Positions 1-8,580 of a stretch of DNA of 10,782 nt are shown in pieces. A model generated the notes under the pieces. It saw nothing but the letters and a program-made list of their open reading frames with translations. It was not told the DNA's origin and did not search any database. Source of the stretch: JABMOW01 sp964409335 (GTDB taxonomy: Bacteria > Fidelibacterota > Marinisomatia > SCGC-AAA003-L08 > JACNLC01); assembly GCA_964409335.1 (NCBI GenBank), contig CAYPCW010000058.1, positions 1-10,782 on the forward strand, written 5' to 3'. The translations under genes were made by a program, and so were the position numbers. Numbering within the stretch: position 1 is the first letter of the stretch; each line of letters opens with the position of its first letter.

Positions 1-9
1 AATAAATAA

Positions 10-1851
10 ATGAGTGAAATTAAAAGAAAGATCACCGAATTAACAGATGTGACTATCCGGTTTGCAGGAGATTCAGGTGATGGCATGCAGTTAACCGGAA
101 CTCAATTTTCAGACAACACCGCAATTTTTGGCAATGATCTGGCTACATTTCCCGATTATCCGGCAGAAATTCGCGCACCGGCCGGATCGCTGGCAGGGGT
201 CAGTTCCTTTCAGATCCAGTTCAGTAAACGGGATATCCACACACCCGGCGATGAATTGGACGTGCTTGTGGCGATGAATCCCGCCGCCTTAAAGGTTCAT
301 ATGGGCGATGTAAAAGTACATGGCATGATTATCATCAACGATGCCAACTTTACCAAAAGAAACCTTCAATTGGCAGGATATAATTCAAATCCGGTAGAAG
401 ACGGAACACTGAATAATTACCGGGTCATCAATGTGGATATGACGAGACTGGTAACCTTTGCGACAGAGGATATCGATTTAACATCAAAGCTCGTTGCACG
501 AAGTTCAAACATGTTTGCATTGGGTCTCGTGTACTGGCTGTATGGCAGAAAATTTGATAATACTGTGAAATTTATCAAAAAGAAATTCTCAAAAAATCCG
601 GATATTGCCGAAGCAAATGTTCGTGCGCTGATTGCGGGATTCAATTATGGTGAAACGCTGGAAGTTATCAAAACGTCATACCATGTATCAAAAGCCACCT
701 TTGAACCAGGAACCTACCGAAATATTATGGGAAACATGGCAGTCGCCTTTGGATTTTTAACCGCCTCACAAAACTCCGGTCTTGAACTATTCTATGGAGG
801 ATATCCCATTACGCCGGCGAGTGATATCTTACATTACCTTTCCAGTTATAAAAACTTCCATGTAAAAACCTTCCAGGCTGAAGATGAAATTGCCGGCGTT
901 GTGAGCGCAATCGGCGCTGCATATGCAGGAAATCTGGCTGTCACGGCAACCAGTGGACCAGGTATGGCATTAAAAACAGAGGCAATCGGATTGGCAGTGA
1001 TAACCGAACTCCCGATTGTCATCGTGAATGTTCAAAGAGGGGGACCGTCAACCGGGCTCCCCACGAAAACAGAACAATCCGATCTGTTACAGGCGATGTG
1101 GGGAAGACACGGCGAAGCACCTTGTGTCGTGATGGCTGCCAACAGCCCTGCAGATTGTTTCGAGGCATCGTATGAAGCGTGCAGAATTGCCGTGAAATAC
1201 ATGATCCCGGTAATTCTTCTGACGGACGGATACATCGCCAATGGATCAGAACCCTGGCGAATTCCCGATGTGAATTCACTTAAAAAAATCACAACCACCC
1301 GGGTCACAAAATCTGATGGATTCGAACCTTATGATCATTCATCGGATGTTCTTGCCCGCCCCTGGGCGATACCCGGTACTCCCGGTCTTGAACACCGGGT
1401 CGGCGGTTTGGAAAAATCAGATGGTTCCGGTAATGTGAGTCACAACCCGCAGAACCACCACTATATGGTACAACTTCGGCAAAATAAGGTAGATATTATC
1501 GCAAAAGACATCCCCAACGAGGTTCCGTATGGAGATACATCAGGAGACCTATTGGTCCTCGGATGGGGTGGAACGAAGGGTGCACTTCGGTCAGCAGTCA
1601 ACCGTGCAAGGGAAAACGGAAAATCCGTATCCCACATCCATTTGCGATATCTGAATCCGTTACCGAATAATCTGGGTGAATTATTACTGAAATTCAAAAA
1701 AGTTCTGATCCCTGAACTGAATATGGGACAATTGGCAACGATCATCCGAGCAAAATACCTTGTAGAAACAATTAGTTTTAGCAAGTTGCAGGGGAAGCCG
1801 TTTACGACCACTGAAGTATATCAACGAATCATTACCGAAATCGGAGGTTAA
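10..1851 (+). CDS. korA: 2-oxoglutarate:ferredoxin oxidoreductase, fused gamma-alpha subunit (KorA)
   Basis: This is the large subunit of a 2-oxoacid:ferredoxin oxidoreductase, most likely the 2-oxoglutarate enzyme. With KorB it interconverts 2-oxoglutarate + CoA and succinyl-CoA + CO2, using ferredoxin in the cytoplasm. The 613 residues combine two domains. The N-terminal gamma-type domain (about 12-220) opens with GDSGDG at 20-25. The alpha-type pyrimidine-binding domain (about 235-613) shows GGYPITPAS (263-271), EDEIA (291-295), TSGPG (314-318) and QRGGPSTGLPTK (342-353). Gamma-alpha fusions of about 600 residues are usual for bacterial KorA. The ATG at 10 fits the family's N-terminus, but the nine bases before it (AATAAATAA) show no Shine-Dalgarno and the promoter lies outside the window. 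korB follows 4 bases after the stop. No ferredoxin-like KorC/D subunit is nearby. Substrate is assigned by overall similarity, and a related 2-oxoacid cannot be excluded. Confidence 0.93.
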   Translation: MSEIKRKITELTDVTIRFAGDSGDGMQLTGTQFSDNTAIFGNDLATFPDYPAEIRAPAGSLAGVSSFQIQFSKRDIHTPGDELDVLVAMNPAALKVHMGDVKVHGMIIINDANFTKRNLQLAGYNSNPVEDGTLNNYRVINVDMTRLVTFATEDIDLTSKLVARSSNMFALGLVYWLYGRKFDNTVKFIKKKFSKNPDIAEANVRALIAGFNYGETLEVIKTSYHVSKATFEPGTYRNIMGNMAVAFGFLTASQNSGLELFYGGYPITPASDILHYLSSYKNFHVKTFQAEDEIAGVVSAIGAAYAGNLAVTATSGPGMALKTEAIGLAVITELPIVIVNVQRGGPSTGLPTKTEQSDLLQAMWGRHGEAPCVVMAANSPADCFEASYEACRIAVKYMIPVILLTDGYIANGSEPWRIPDVNSLKKITTTRVTKSDGFEPYDHSSDVLARPWAIPGTPGLEHRVGGLEKSDGSGNVSHNPQNHHYMVQLRQNKVDIIAKDIPNEVPYGDTSGDLLVLGWGGTKGALRSAVNRARENGKSVSHIHLRYLNPLPNNLGELLLKFKKVLIPELNMGQLATIIRAKYLVETISFSKLQGKPFTTTEVYQRIITEIGG

Positions 1852-1855
1852 TTCC

Positions 1856-2878
1856 ATGATTGACGTATCTACACAGACCGCACCATTAACACGGAAAGAC
1901 TTCGTATCCGATCAGGAGGTTCGCTGGTGTCCCGGGTGTGGTGATTACGCCATTTTAGCCCAGGTACAAAAAATCCTTCCCTCACTGGGGATACCCAAAG
2001 AAAATATTCTTTTTATATCCGGCATCGGTTGTTCAAGCCGGTTCCCCTATTACATGAATACCTACGGGTTCCATTCCATTCATGGGCGGGCGTCTGCACT
2101 CGCGTCCGGTGCAAAGATCGCAAATCCAAATTTATCCGTTTGGGTCGTAACCGGTGATGGCGATTCCATGAGTATTGGAGGGAATCATTTTATTCACGTG
2201 CTGAGACGGAATATCGACTTGAATATTCTCATGTTTAACAACCGGATTTATGGATTGACCAAAGGTCAGTATTCTCCCACTTCCGAATTAGGTAAAATCA
2301 CAAAATCTACGCCCATGGGTTCGCTGGACTATCCCTTTAATCCACCGGCGCTGGCATTGGGTGCAGGCGGGACGTTTATCGCGAGGGCAATAGACCGGGA
2401 TCAGCATGCGTCTTCTGAAATCCTGCAACGTGCAGCCTCTCATAAAGGAACCTCCTTTGTTGAATATTATCAAAATTGTCTCATTTTTAACGATGGTGCG
2501 TTTGCTTCGCTCACTGAAAAGGATTCTAAAGATGATACCGTACTTCACCTGGTTCATCAGCAGCCGATGGTGTTTGGAAAAGAGAATAACAAAGGGCTCA
2601 GGCTCGTGGGTTCACAATTTGAAATCATTGAACTGGGTTCCGAATTTGGGATAAATGATGTCCTTGTTCACGATGAAAATAATAAAAACCTTGCAATATT
2701 GTTAAGTGAATTAACCTATAACCCGGTACTTCCTACGCCTGTGGGGATCTTTTACGTTAAAAACACATCCACGTATGAAAATATGGTGACAGAACAAATA
2801 GAGCAGGCTATCAAAATCAAAGGTGAAGGCGATCTAAACAGCCTTTTCAATTCCGGTGGAACCTGGGTCGTTGAATAA
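1856..2878 (+). CDS. korB: 2-oxoglutarate:ferredoxin oxidoreductase, beta subunit (KorB)
   Basis: This is the thiamine-diphosphate and iron-sulfur subunit of the KorAB complex. Visible motifs are CPGCGD (25-30), GIGCSSR (56-62), HGRA (77-80), the Mg/ThDP-binding GDGD (100-103) with downstream NN (128-129), and IYGLTKGQ (131-138). Cys25, Cys28, Cys59 and probably Cys208 (in YYQNC) fit the four ligands of the single [4Fe-4S] cluster known in this family. Length 340 is normal. A good Shine-Dalgarno, GGAGG at 1843-1847, overlaps the end of korA and lies 8 bases before the ATG, so translation is probably coupled to korA. The C-terminal part (about 235-340) is the usual family extension and ends in a typical TPVGIF-containing stretch. 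It is complete, with no frameshift. Confidence 0.94.
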   Translation: MIDVSTQTAPLTRKDFVSDQEVRWCPGCGDYAILAQVQKILPSLGIPKENILFISGIGCSSRFPYYMNTYGFHSIHGRASALASGAKIANPNLSVWVVTGDGDSMSIGGNHFIHVLRRNIDLNILMFNNRIYGLTKGQYSPTSELGKITKSTPMGSLDYPFNPPALALGAGGTFIARAIDRDQHASSEILQRAASHKGTSFVEYYQNCLIFNDGAFASLTEKDSKDDTVLHLVHQQPMVFGKENNKGLRLVGSQFEIIELGSEFGINDVLVHDENNKNLAILLSELTYNPVLPTPVGIFYVKNTSTYENMVTEQIEQAIKIKGEGDLNSLFNSGGTWVVE

Positions 2879-2891
2879 ATAAGGAGAATAT

Positions 2892-3425
2892 ATGTTTGAC
2901 ATACTTTCGGATGAATTTGATCAAATGGAAGAACGATCGAAAGATAGAAGAAAATCGATTGAAAAAGCCATTTCCCTTGATGAGCCAATCAGTTCGTTAT
3001 CTTTGGGAGAATTTTCAGTTCTTTCCCAGGATGAAACATTATCCCGAATTATCAAAATTCTCCAGGATAAACATTTGGCATGTGTCATTCTGGAAAAAGA
3101 TGATAAAATTTCCGGTATCTTTACAGAACGGGACATCTTAAATAAAGTGGTGGGATTTCGTTTGGAATTGGATAAGGAACCTGGCTATAAATATATGACC
3201 TCGAATCCTGAAACATTGTGCATGGAAGACCTCGTCGCTTTCGCGTTAAATAAAATGACGGCAGGTGGATTCCGCCACGTCCCCATCGTGGATGCAAACC
3301 GTAAGGTCGTCGCCGTTGTCAGCATGACAGACATCATTAACCACCTTGGGGAGTTCTATTTCAATGAAGTTTTCAATCTGCCACCCAAACCACTCCGAAG
3401 ACAGAATGAGGTCGAAGGCGCATAA
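2892..3425 (+). CDS. Tandem CBS-domain protein, putative energy/nucleotide sensor
   Basis: This is a small soluble protein of 177 residues made almost only of a CBS pair (Bateman module). A charged N-terminal helix (about 1-35, rich in E, K and R) precedes CBS1 (about 36-92, with GIFTERDIL at 75-83) and CBS2 (about 99-155, with FRHVPIVD at 127-134 and VSMTDIINHL). A short tail follows. No catalytic, DNA-binding or membrane domain is visible. CBS pairs commonly bind AMP, ADP, ATP or SAM. Its place between korB (13 bases upstream) and fumC (66 bases downstream) suggests that it senses adenylate charge and acts on a TCA-cycle enzyme, but that is inference from position. A strong Shine-Dalgarno, AAGGAG at 2881-2886, lies 5 bases before the ATG. 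The ligand and partner are unknown. Confidence 0.88.
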   Translation: MFDILSDEFDQMEERSKDRRKSIEKAISLDEPISSLSLGEFSVLSQDETLSRIIKILQDKHLACVILEKDDKISGIFTERDILNKVVGFRLELDKEPGYKYMTSNPETLCMEDLVAFALNKMTAGGFRHVPIVDANRKVVAVVSMTDIINHLGEFYFNEVFNLPPKPLRRQNEVEGA

Positions 3426-3491
3426 TGCAATAATCCGACCGTACTTTGAAGCAGCAGATAAATAATAACATATATATATAAAGGAATAAAA

Positions 3492-4877
3492 ATGCGAACC
3501 GAAATTGATTCAATGGGGAAAATGGTTGTACCTGATGAAGCCTATTATGGTGCACAAACTCAACGGGCTGTAGAGAATTTTCAGATCAGTGGGATTCATA
3601 TTCCAAATGCCCTGATTCGGGCTTTGGGGATGATCAAGCGATCTGCTGCAGTCGTCAACTTTAATCTTGGGTTGTTGGATGAACCCCGTAAAAATGCCAT
3701 CGTAGAAGCCTCTGATGAGGTGATTGATGGAAAATTTAATGATCAATTCCCAATCGATATTTTCCAGACCGGCTCTGGTACATCCAGTAATATGAACGCC
3801 AATGAGATCATTGCCAATCGCGCCAGTGAATTGATGGGGGGAAAGATCGGCACGAGAGAACCCGTTCATCCCAATGATCATGTAAACAAAGGGCAATCCA
3901 GCAACGATGTTATTCCCACGGCGATTCATCTGGCTGCAAATGTCGAAATCGAAAAGGATTTGATTCCCGCCTTGGTTGAATTAAAAAATGGGCTGGCGGA
4001 AAAAGCATCAAAATGGGATTCAATCGTGAAGATCGGAAGAACCCACCTTCAGGATGCAACTCCAATCCGGTTAGGCCAGGAGTTTTCAGGCTATGCCGCC
4101 ATGGTCGATAATGGGATCAAAAGACTTTTGAATGCCCAGCAATTGTTATCCGAACTCGCACAGGGTGGAACCGCAGTCGGTACGGGCATCAATACACATG
4201 TTGAATTTGGTGCACGATTTGCCAAAGAATTATCGTCACTTACCGGTGTAACATTTAAGGAGGCAATAAATCATTATGAAGCACAGGCAGCACAGGATGC
4301 AAGCGTAGAAGCGTCCGGCGCACTTAAAACCGTAGCTGTATCTCTGTTTAAAATTGCCAATGATATCCGATGGCTGGGTTCGGGTCCCAGGTGTGGTCTG
4401 GGAGAACTACTGCTTCCTGCAGTTCAGCCGGGGTCATCCATTATGCCGGGTAAGGTAAATCCGGTGATCTGTGAAGCACTTATCCAGGTCAGCGCTCACG
4501 TGGTTGGGAACGATACTGCAATTACGCTTGGAGGTATGGGCGGTGTTTTTGAGCTGAATCTGATGCTGCCCTTAATTGCGCATAATCTGCTGCAATCCAT
4601 TGAGATACTGAGTAATGCAGTGCGAATGTTTAAAGTGAAACTTCTGGATACCCTTGAAGTTGACGTGCAGAAATGTACCAACTACATTGAAGGCAGTCTG
4701 GCAATGTGTACATCTCTAACGCCAGTCATCGGATATGACCGTGCCGCCAAAGTTGCTCATGATGCACATGAATCCGGCAAAACCGTTCGGCAGATCGCCC
4801 TTGAACAGGGTATCCTTGATGAAGATACACTGAATAAATTGCTGGACCCCATGTCCATGACCATTCCGAATAAATAG
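3492..4877 (+). CDS. fumC: Class II fumarate hydratase (FumC)
   Basis: This enzyme catalyses reversible hydration of fumarate to L-malate in the cytoplasm and needs no iron-sulfur cluster. The 461 residues match the usual class II length. The three conserved blocks of the fumarase/aspartase superfamily are all present: TGSGTSSNMN (93-102), GRTHLQDA with the catalytic-region His185 (182-189), and the signature loop GSSIMPGKVNP (314-324) with Ser315 as the likely catalytic base. HPNDHVNKGQSSND (126-139) supplies B-site and active-site residues. Aspartase is the main alternative. The N-terminal start, the HPNDHVN block and the whole-length resemblance favour fumarase. AAGGA at 3481-3485 lies 6 bases before the ATG. 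The 66-base gap before the gene contains an alternating TA run and could hold an internal promoter. Confidence 0.93.
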   Translation: MRTEIDSMGKMVVPDEAYYGAQTQRAVENFQISGIHIPNALIRALGMIKRSAAVVNFNLGLLDEPRKNAIVEASDEVIDGKFNDQFPIDIFQTGSGTSSNMNANEIIANRASELMGGKIGTREPVHPNDHVNKGQSSNDVIPTAIHLAANVEIEKDLIPALVELKNGLAEKASKWDSIVKIGRTHLQDATPIRLGQEFSGYAAMVDNGIKRLLNAQQLLSELAQGGTAVGTGINTHVEFGARFAKELSSLTGVTFKEAINHYEAQAAQDASVEASGALKTVAVSLFKIANDIRWLGSGPRCGLGELLLPAVQPGSSIMPGKVNPVICEALIQVSAHVVGNDTAITLGGMGGVFELNLMLPLIAHNLLQSIEILSNAVRMFKVKLLDTLEVDVQKCTNYIEGSLAMCTSLTPVIGYDRAAKVAHDAHESGKTVRQIALEQGILDEDTLNKLLDPMSMTIPNK

Positions 4878-4880
4878 GGA
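4876..4880 (+). promoter_or_regulatory. Candidate Shine-Dalgarno for an upstream CTG start of the PBP
   Basis: AGGGA here overlaps the fumC stop codon and lies 7 bases before the in-frame CTG at 4888. No ATG, GTG or TTG occurs in the PBP frame between the last in-frame stop (4858-4860) and GTG 4930. This is the best-placed ribosome-binding site for a longer protein with a basic N-terminus. Initiation at CTG is rare, so this is a suggestion only. Confidence 0.35.
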
Positions 4881-4925
4881 ACGGAACCTGAAAAAAAAGC
4901 GAACATATCAACGACAATCATGGGG

Positions 4926-4947
4926 AAAGGTGTTTTTAAACACCTTT
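4926..4947. promoter_or_regulatory. Perfect inverted repeat over the PBP start, terminator/attenuator-like
   Basis: AAAGGTGTTT (4926-4935) is exactly complementary to AAACACCTTT (4938-4947) around a TT centre. The real hairpin loop would be slightly larger. A pyrimidine/T-rich run (CTTCTTTTATT, 4948-4958) follows. GTG 4930 sits in the 5' arm. It resembles an intrinsic terminator or attenuator between fumC and the PBP gene, or a start-sequestering hairpin. The stem has few G-C pairs and the run is interrupted by C, so strength is doubtful. Confidence 0.4.
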
Positions 4948-7062
4948 CTTCTTTTATTGGCAGGCGGAATCATCTCGCTCATTTACCTCGCTGTCTTATC
5001 TCGTGATCTGCCATCATTGAACGAATTACAACAATTTAATCCCGATACCGTCTCTAAGATCATGTCTGCGGATGGAAAGTTGATCAAAGAATTATACATC
5101 CATAAACGGGACATTATTAAAATCGGTGAAGTCCCCAGAGACCTGATCAACGCACTGATCTCCATGGAGGATCATCGGTTTTATGAACATTCTGGAATCA
5201 GCATCAGAGGTATTGCCCGGGCGCTGATCGTGGATATCCTGACCATGAGTACGAGGCAGGGGGCGAGTACCATCACTCAACAGCTTGCCCGGAATATGTA
5301 TAATACCATCGGTTTTAAAAAAACAGTCACGCGAAAACTCCGCGAATTTCTGACGGCGATTCAAATTGAAAAAACATATACCAAAGCTGAAATCATGGAG
5401 TTGTATCTGAACTCCGTTCATTTTGGACATGGAAGTTACGGGGTCAAGACCGCTGCAGATATTTACTTCGGGAAAGCCGTAATTGATCTGACTCTGGATG
5501 AATGTGCGATTCTGATCGGCCTGTTGCCCGCACCGGCACGGTTTTCTCCTAAAAATCACCCGAATAAAGCCCGTGAACGGCGGAATCTGGTTTTGTCTGT
5601 CATGAAAAACCGCGGGTATATCAATAAAGAAGAATACCAGGAAAATATCGAAAAACCGTTGGTTGGTGGGGAGTCTTATCCCGATTCAGGTTGGGCGCCC
5701 TATTTTGCGGAATATGTCCGCCGTGAACTTGAAAAAATTGATGAAGAACTTGATATCAACCTGTATCGGGATGGTCTGGTTATTTATACCACCCTTGACA
5801 GCGATATTCAACACATTCTGGAGTCTGAATTTAATGACGGAATAACCGCCAACCAGGCGGTATTGAATAAAGAATATTTGAACAGCGATCGAAAACTATC
5901 CGATGGATTGGATTTGGCCAAAAGCACCCTTTCTGCAGATTCTGTGAAGAAAATCATTAAATCAAAAATGATCATTCCCAAAGAATTGAGAGAACAATTT
6001 CTGGTTCAGGGTGCCGCTGTTGTCATCGAACCCGGTACCGGTCACATCCTCGGCATGATCGGTGGCAGACAGGAAGATGAATACGTTGATCATTTTAACC
6101 GGTCAACCCAGGCAAAGCGGCAGCCGGGGTCGGTTTTTAAACCCTTTATTTACTTGACGGCGCTTGAAAATGGATATAAACCGACGACGAGATTACTGAA
6201 TCAACCGATTGAAGTTTGCCTGGATGAAGGATGCGTCAACCGTTGGAATCCCCAAAATCACGATGGGTCTACCGGTTTGCTGACAACACTCAGAGATGGT
6301 CTGAAACGCTCTTTAAACCTTATTTCTGTCAGAGTGGTTCAGGAATTAATTAGTCCGGTCCAGGTAAAAAAAACAGCCATAGCACTCGGTATTTCAACAC
6401 CGATCCCGGAGGTGGATGCCATTGCACTGGGTGTCTCAGAAGTGATCCCCCTCGAAGTTGCCACAGCCTATGCAGCGATTGCCAATAATGGAATCCTGAC
6501 TGAACCCGTCGCGATTTCAAGAATCGAAGACCGATATGGCCGCGTCATTAAGGAATTCGGCACTCAATCCCGTGAAGTAAAAGATGAAAACCTCATTTAT
6601 GTATTACGGGATATGATGCGATCGGTCATCGATGAAGGAACTGGTGCGTCACTTCGGTGGAAGTACAAATTTTACAGACCCGCGGCCGGTAAAACCGGGA
6701 CAACAAACAGTAAAGCCGATGCCTGGTTCTGTGGTTTTACGCCACAATTATCCATTGCGGTTTGGGTGGGAATGGATGACCCGGGAGTTTCACTGGGTGC
6801 AAATCAGTTCGGTTCACAGGCTGCATTGCCCATTTTTGGGAATACAATCCGGGAGATTTACGGTGCGAAGGCGTATCCGATTGCAGACTGGGACATGCCA
6901 GACGGTGTAGTAAAATTACAGATTTGCAACGATTCCTATGACCTAGCGTCCCAATGGTGTCCCCCGGAATCCAGAAAATCAGAAATTTTCGTGAAACCAT
7001 ACGTTCCCCGAAAAGAATGTGAAATCCATTCGAATCCCTTCCAGCGGTTCAGAGAAAAATAG
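4930..7062 (+). CDS. Penicillin-binding protein 1A-type bifunctional transglycosylase/transpeptidase
   Basis: This is a class A PBP that polymerises glycan strands and cross-links peptides of peptidoglycan at the outer face of the inner membrane. One membrane helix (about 4-23) anchors it. The glycosyltransferase family 51 domain (about 45-225) shows SMEDHRFYEHSG with catalytic Glu80 and RQGASTITQQLARN (109-122). The transpeptidase domain (about 360-640) shows SVFK (401-404), SLN (461-463) and KTG (588-590). A C-terminal tail carries three cysteines (666, 677, 697), a common feature in this family. Read from GTG 4930 it has 710 residues but almost no cytoplasmic N-terminus. The frame stays open upstream from 4861. 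From a CTG at 4888 it would add a basic stretch containing KKKR, typical before a PBP signal anchor, preceded by AGGGA at 4876-4880. The true start is therefore uncertain. Function is clear. Confidence 0.93.
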   Translation: MFLNTFLLLLAGGIISLIYLAVLSRDLPSLNELQQFNPDTVSKIMSADGKLIKELYIHKRDIIKIGEVPRDLINALISMEDHRFYEHSGISIRGIARALIVDILTMSTRQGASTITQQLARNMYNTIGFKKTVTRKLREFLTAIQIEKTYTKAEIMELYLNSVHFGHGSYGVKTAADIYFGKAVIDLTLDECAILIGLLPAPARFSPKNHPNKARERRNLVLSVMKNRGYINKEEYQENIEKPLVGGESYPDSGWAPYFAEYVRRELEKIDEELDINLYRDGLVIYTTLDSDIQHILESEFNDGITANQAVLNKEYLNSDRKLSDGLDLAKSTLSADSVKKIIKSKMIIPKELREQFLVQGAAVVIEPGTGHILGMIGGRQEDEYVDHFNRSTQAKRQPGSVFKPFIYLTALENGYKPTTRLLNQPIEVCLDEGCVNRWNPQNHDGSTGLLTTLRDGLKRSLNLISVRVVQELISPVQVKKTAIALGISTPIPEVDAIALGVSEVIPLEVATAYAAIANNGILTEPVAISRIEDRYGRVIKEFGTQSREVKDENLIYVLRDMMRSVIDEGTGASLRWKYKFYRPAAGKTGTTNSKADAWFCGFTPQLSIAVWVGMDDPGVSLGANQFGSQAALPIFGNTIREIYGAKAYPIADWDMPDGVVKLQICNDSYDLASQWCPPESRKSEIFVKPYVPRKECEIHSNPFQRFREK

Positions 7063-7131
7063 TGCGGAAGTTTTATAGCGGTTGGATGATCTCTTGAGTA
7101 AAATCAATAGAAAATCACACAAAGTAGAATG

Positions 7132-7143
7132 TTCTTATAAGAA
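7132..7143. repeat. 12-base perfect palindrome TTCTTATAAGAA
   Basis: This is a perfect AT-rich palindrome in the convergent gap between the PBP gene and deoA. With no loop it is more like a protein-binding site than a terminator. A chance origin in AT-rich sequence is possible. Confidence 0.3.
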
Positions 7144-7153
7144 TTTAGCGCCG

Positions 7154-7192
7154 AAAGTGTAACTCCATACCGTTAAAAAAAATCTACACTTT
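7154..7192. terminator. Weak candidate bidirectional terminator in the convergent gap
   Basis: AAAGTGTA (7154-7161) is complementary to TACACTTT (7185-7192), with a 23-base loop containing an A8 run. On the plus strand the stem is followed by TTAAATTAG, and on the minus strand by no clear T tract. Position between convergent genes is right for a terminator, but the long loop and low G-C content make it weak. The rest of 7063-7206 shows nothing else recognisable. Confidence 0.25.
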
Positions 7193-7206
7193 TAAATTAG
7201 ATATGT

Positions 7207-8496
7207 TTAATCCTCAATGATCAAGGGGGGTGAGTCAATAGCGTAATCGTCAATGACTATCGCCTCCGACAGCATCTCGACAGCCCGCCACAGTTTTGAA
7301 TCCGAATTGCAATACGCAGTACCGATCACATCGCCGGTTTTAACCTGTGCGCCGATTTTTGAATGAAAGGTAATCCCCGCGGAATGATCCAGTGAATCCG
7401 TTTGAATGATCCGTCCACCGCCCATCTCAACAATGGACATACCGATTTTATAGGTGTCCATTTGAGTGATCCAACCATCATGTTGAGCAAAAATTTCTCT
7501 GGTATATAGCGGTGGATGAATCTCTAAACCGGTCAGCGTATCAAGGTACCCGCCATGAGCATGAACCATATCTTCGAATTTTGCCATTGCACTGCCATCG
7601 GAAAGGGCAGCTTCCAGTATGAAGCGGTGATCTCCCGGTACTCCAGCCATTTCAAGCGCCCGTTGCCCCAAAATCAATGTGACTTCCTTCACGTCAGATG
7701 GACCCCCACCCTGCAGCAGATGAATACTCTCCCGGACCTCACACCAGACACCGGCATGATCTCCTAAAGGCTGGTTCATATCGGTGATTACCGACGCCAT
7801 TTTTAATCCATATTCGTGCCCTACTTCCGTCAACAGACCGGCTAGTTTTCGGGCACTATGCGGGCTGGTCATGAACGCGCCGTTCCCGCATTTTACGTCT
7901 AACACCAATCCCTGAATTCCTTCAGCAATTTTTTTACTCATAATACTTCCACAGATCAGCGGAAGGGATGCAACGGTGGACGTCACATCCCGAAGGGCAT
8001 AAATCTTTTTATCTGCAGGACAAATATCTGCCGTTTGCCCCATAATAGAAATACCGGTTTTTTCAACGATGCGCTTAAATTCCGAAAGAGACAGTTGAGT
8101 CCGGTATCCAGGTATGGCTTCCAGTTTGTCCAGGGTACCCCCGGTGTGTCCCAGCCCTCTGCCGGATATCATCGGAACATACAACCCACACGCAGCCAAC
8201 AGGGGACCCAAAATAAGAGATACCTTATCCCCAATACCTCCAGTACTGTGCTTATCGATGACGAAACCAGGTAAATATGAGAAATCCAATTTTTTACCGC
8301 TGTTCACCATTCCACGGGTGTAGTATCTGGTTTCCAACTCGGACATACCGTTAAAATAAACAGCCATCAGCCAGGCGGACATTTGATAATCAGGAATGAC
8401 GCCATCCGTAAATCCGTTTATCATGTACTGGATTTCATCCTCTGAATGATCCAGGTGGTCTTGTTTATTTCGGATAATCTGAAAGGGGGAGATCAT
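7207..8496 (-). CDS. deoA: Thymidine phosphorylase / pyrimidine-nucleoside phosphorylase
   Basis: This enzyme catalyses reversible phosphorolysis of thymidine or other pyrimidine nucleosides to base and (deoxy)ribose-1-phosphate, a cytosolic salvage and catabolic step. The 429 residues are near the family's usual 430-440. The N-terminal helical domain (about 1-65) carries the typical INGFTDGVIPDYQMSA stretch. Phosphate-binding KHSTGGIGDK (82-91) and the family signature SGRGLGHTGGTLDKLE (111-126) follow. The pyrimidine-contacting triad of E. coli DeoA (Arg171, Ser186, Lys190) corresponds to Arg169, Ser184 and Lys188 here. A C-terminal alpha/beta domain (about 340-429) completes it. Whether it is strictly thymidine-specific (deoA) or broader (pdp) cannot be told. 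Only a weak purine-rich stretch precedes the ATG. No other nucleoside gene is adjacent, and it lies 84 bases downstream of the carbonic anhydrase gene on the same strand. Confidence 0.93.
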   Translation of the reverse strand: MISPFQIIRNKQDHLDHSEDEIQYMINGFTDGVIPDYQMSAWLMAVYFNGMSELETRYYTRGMVNSGKKLDFSYLPGFVIDKHSTGGIGDKVSLILGPLLAACGLYVPMISGRGLGHTGGTLDKLEAIPGYRTQLSLSEFKRIVEKTGISIMGQTADICPADKKIYALRDVTSTVASLPLICGSIMSKKIAEGIQGLVLDVKCGNGAFMTSPHSARKLAGLLTEVGHEYGLKMASVITDMNQPLGDHAGVWCEVRESIHLLQGGGPSDVKEVTLILGQRALEMAGVPGDHRFILEAALSDGSAMAKFEDMVHAHGGYLDTLTGLEIHPPLYTREIFAQHDGWITQMDTYKIGMSIVEMGGGRIIQTDSLDHSAGITFHSKIGAQVKTGDVIGTAYCNSDSKLWRAVEMLSEAIVIDDYAIDSPPLIIED

Positions 8497-8580
8497 AAAA
8501 ATAACTCTAAAACCTTAATTTAACCGTAGAGACATGGGATAAAAGATATTAATTAAATTAAATAAATATGAAGAATATAA

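Noticed and set aside
3469..3480. Alternating TA run before fumC as a promoter or repeat element
   Set aside because: It is short and low-complexity, with no matching -35 element that I can defend. It is mentioned only as a possible internal promoter region.
3510..3929. 139-codon open frame antisense to fumC
   Set aside because: It lies wholly within a clearly coding gene on the other strand and its translation resembles no family I know. It is a shadow frame.
4920..4922. ATG just before the PBP start as an alternative start
   Set aside because: It is in a different frame from the PBP and leads only to a short peptide.
5092..5559. 155-codon open frame antisense to the PBP gene
   Set aside because: It overlaps the glycosyltransferase motifs coded on the plus strand and has no recognisable domain or ribosome-binding site.
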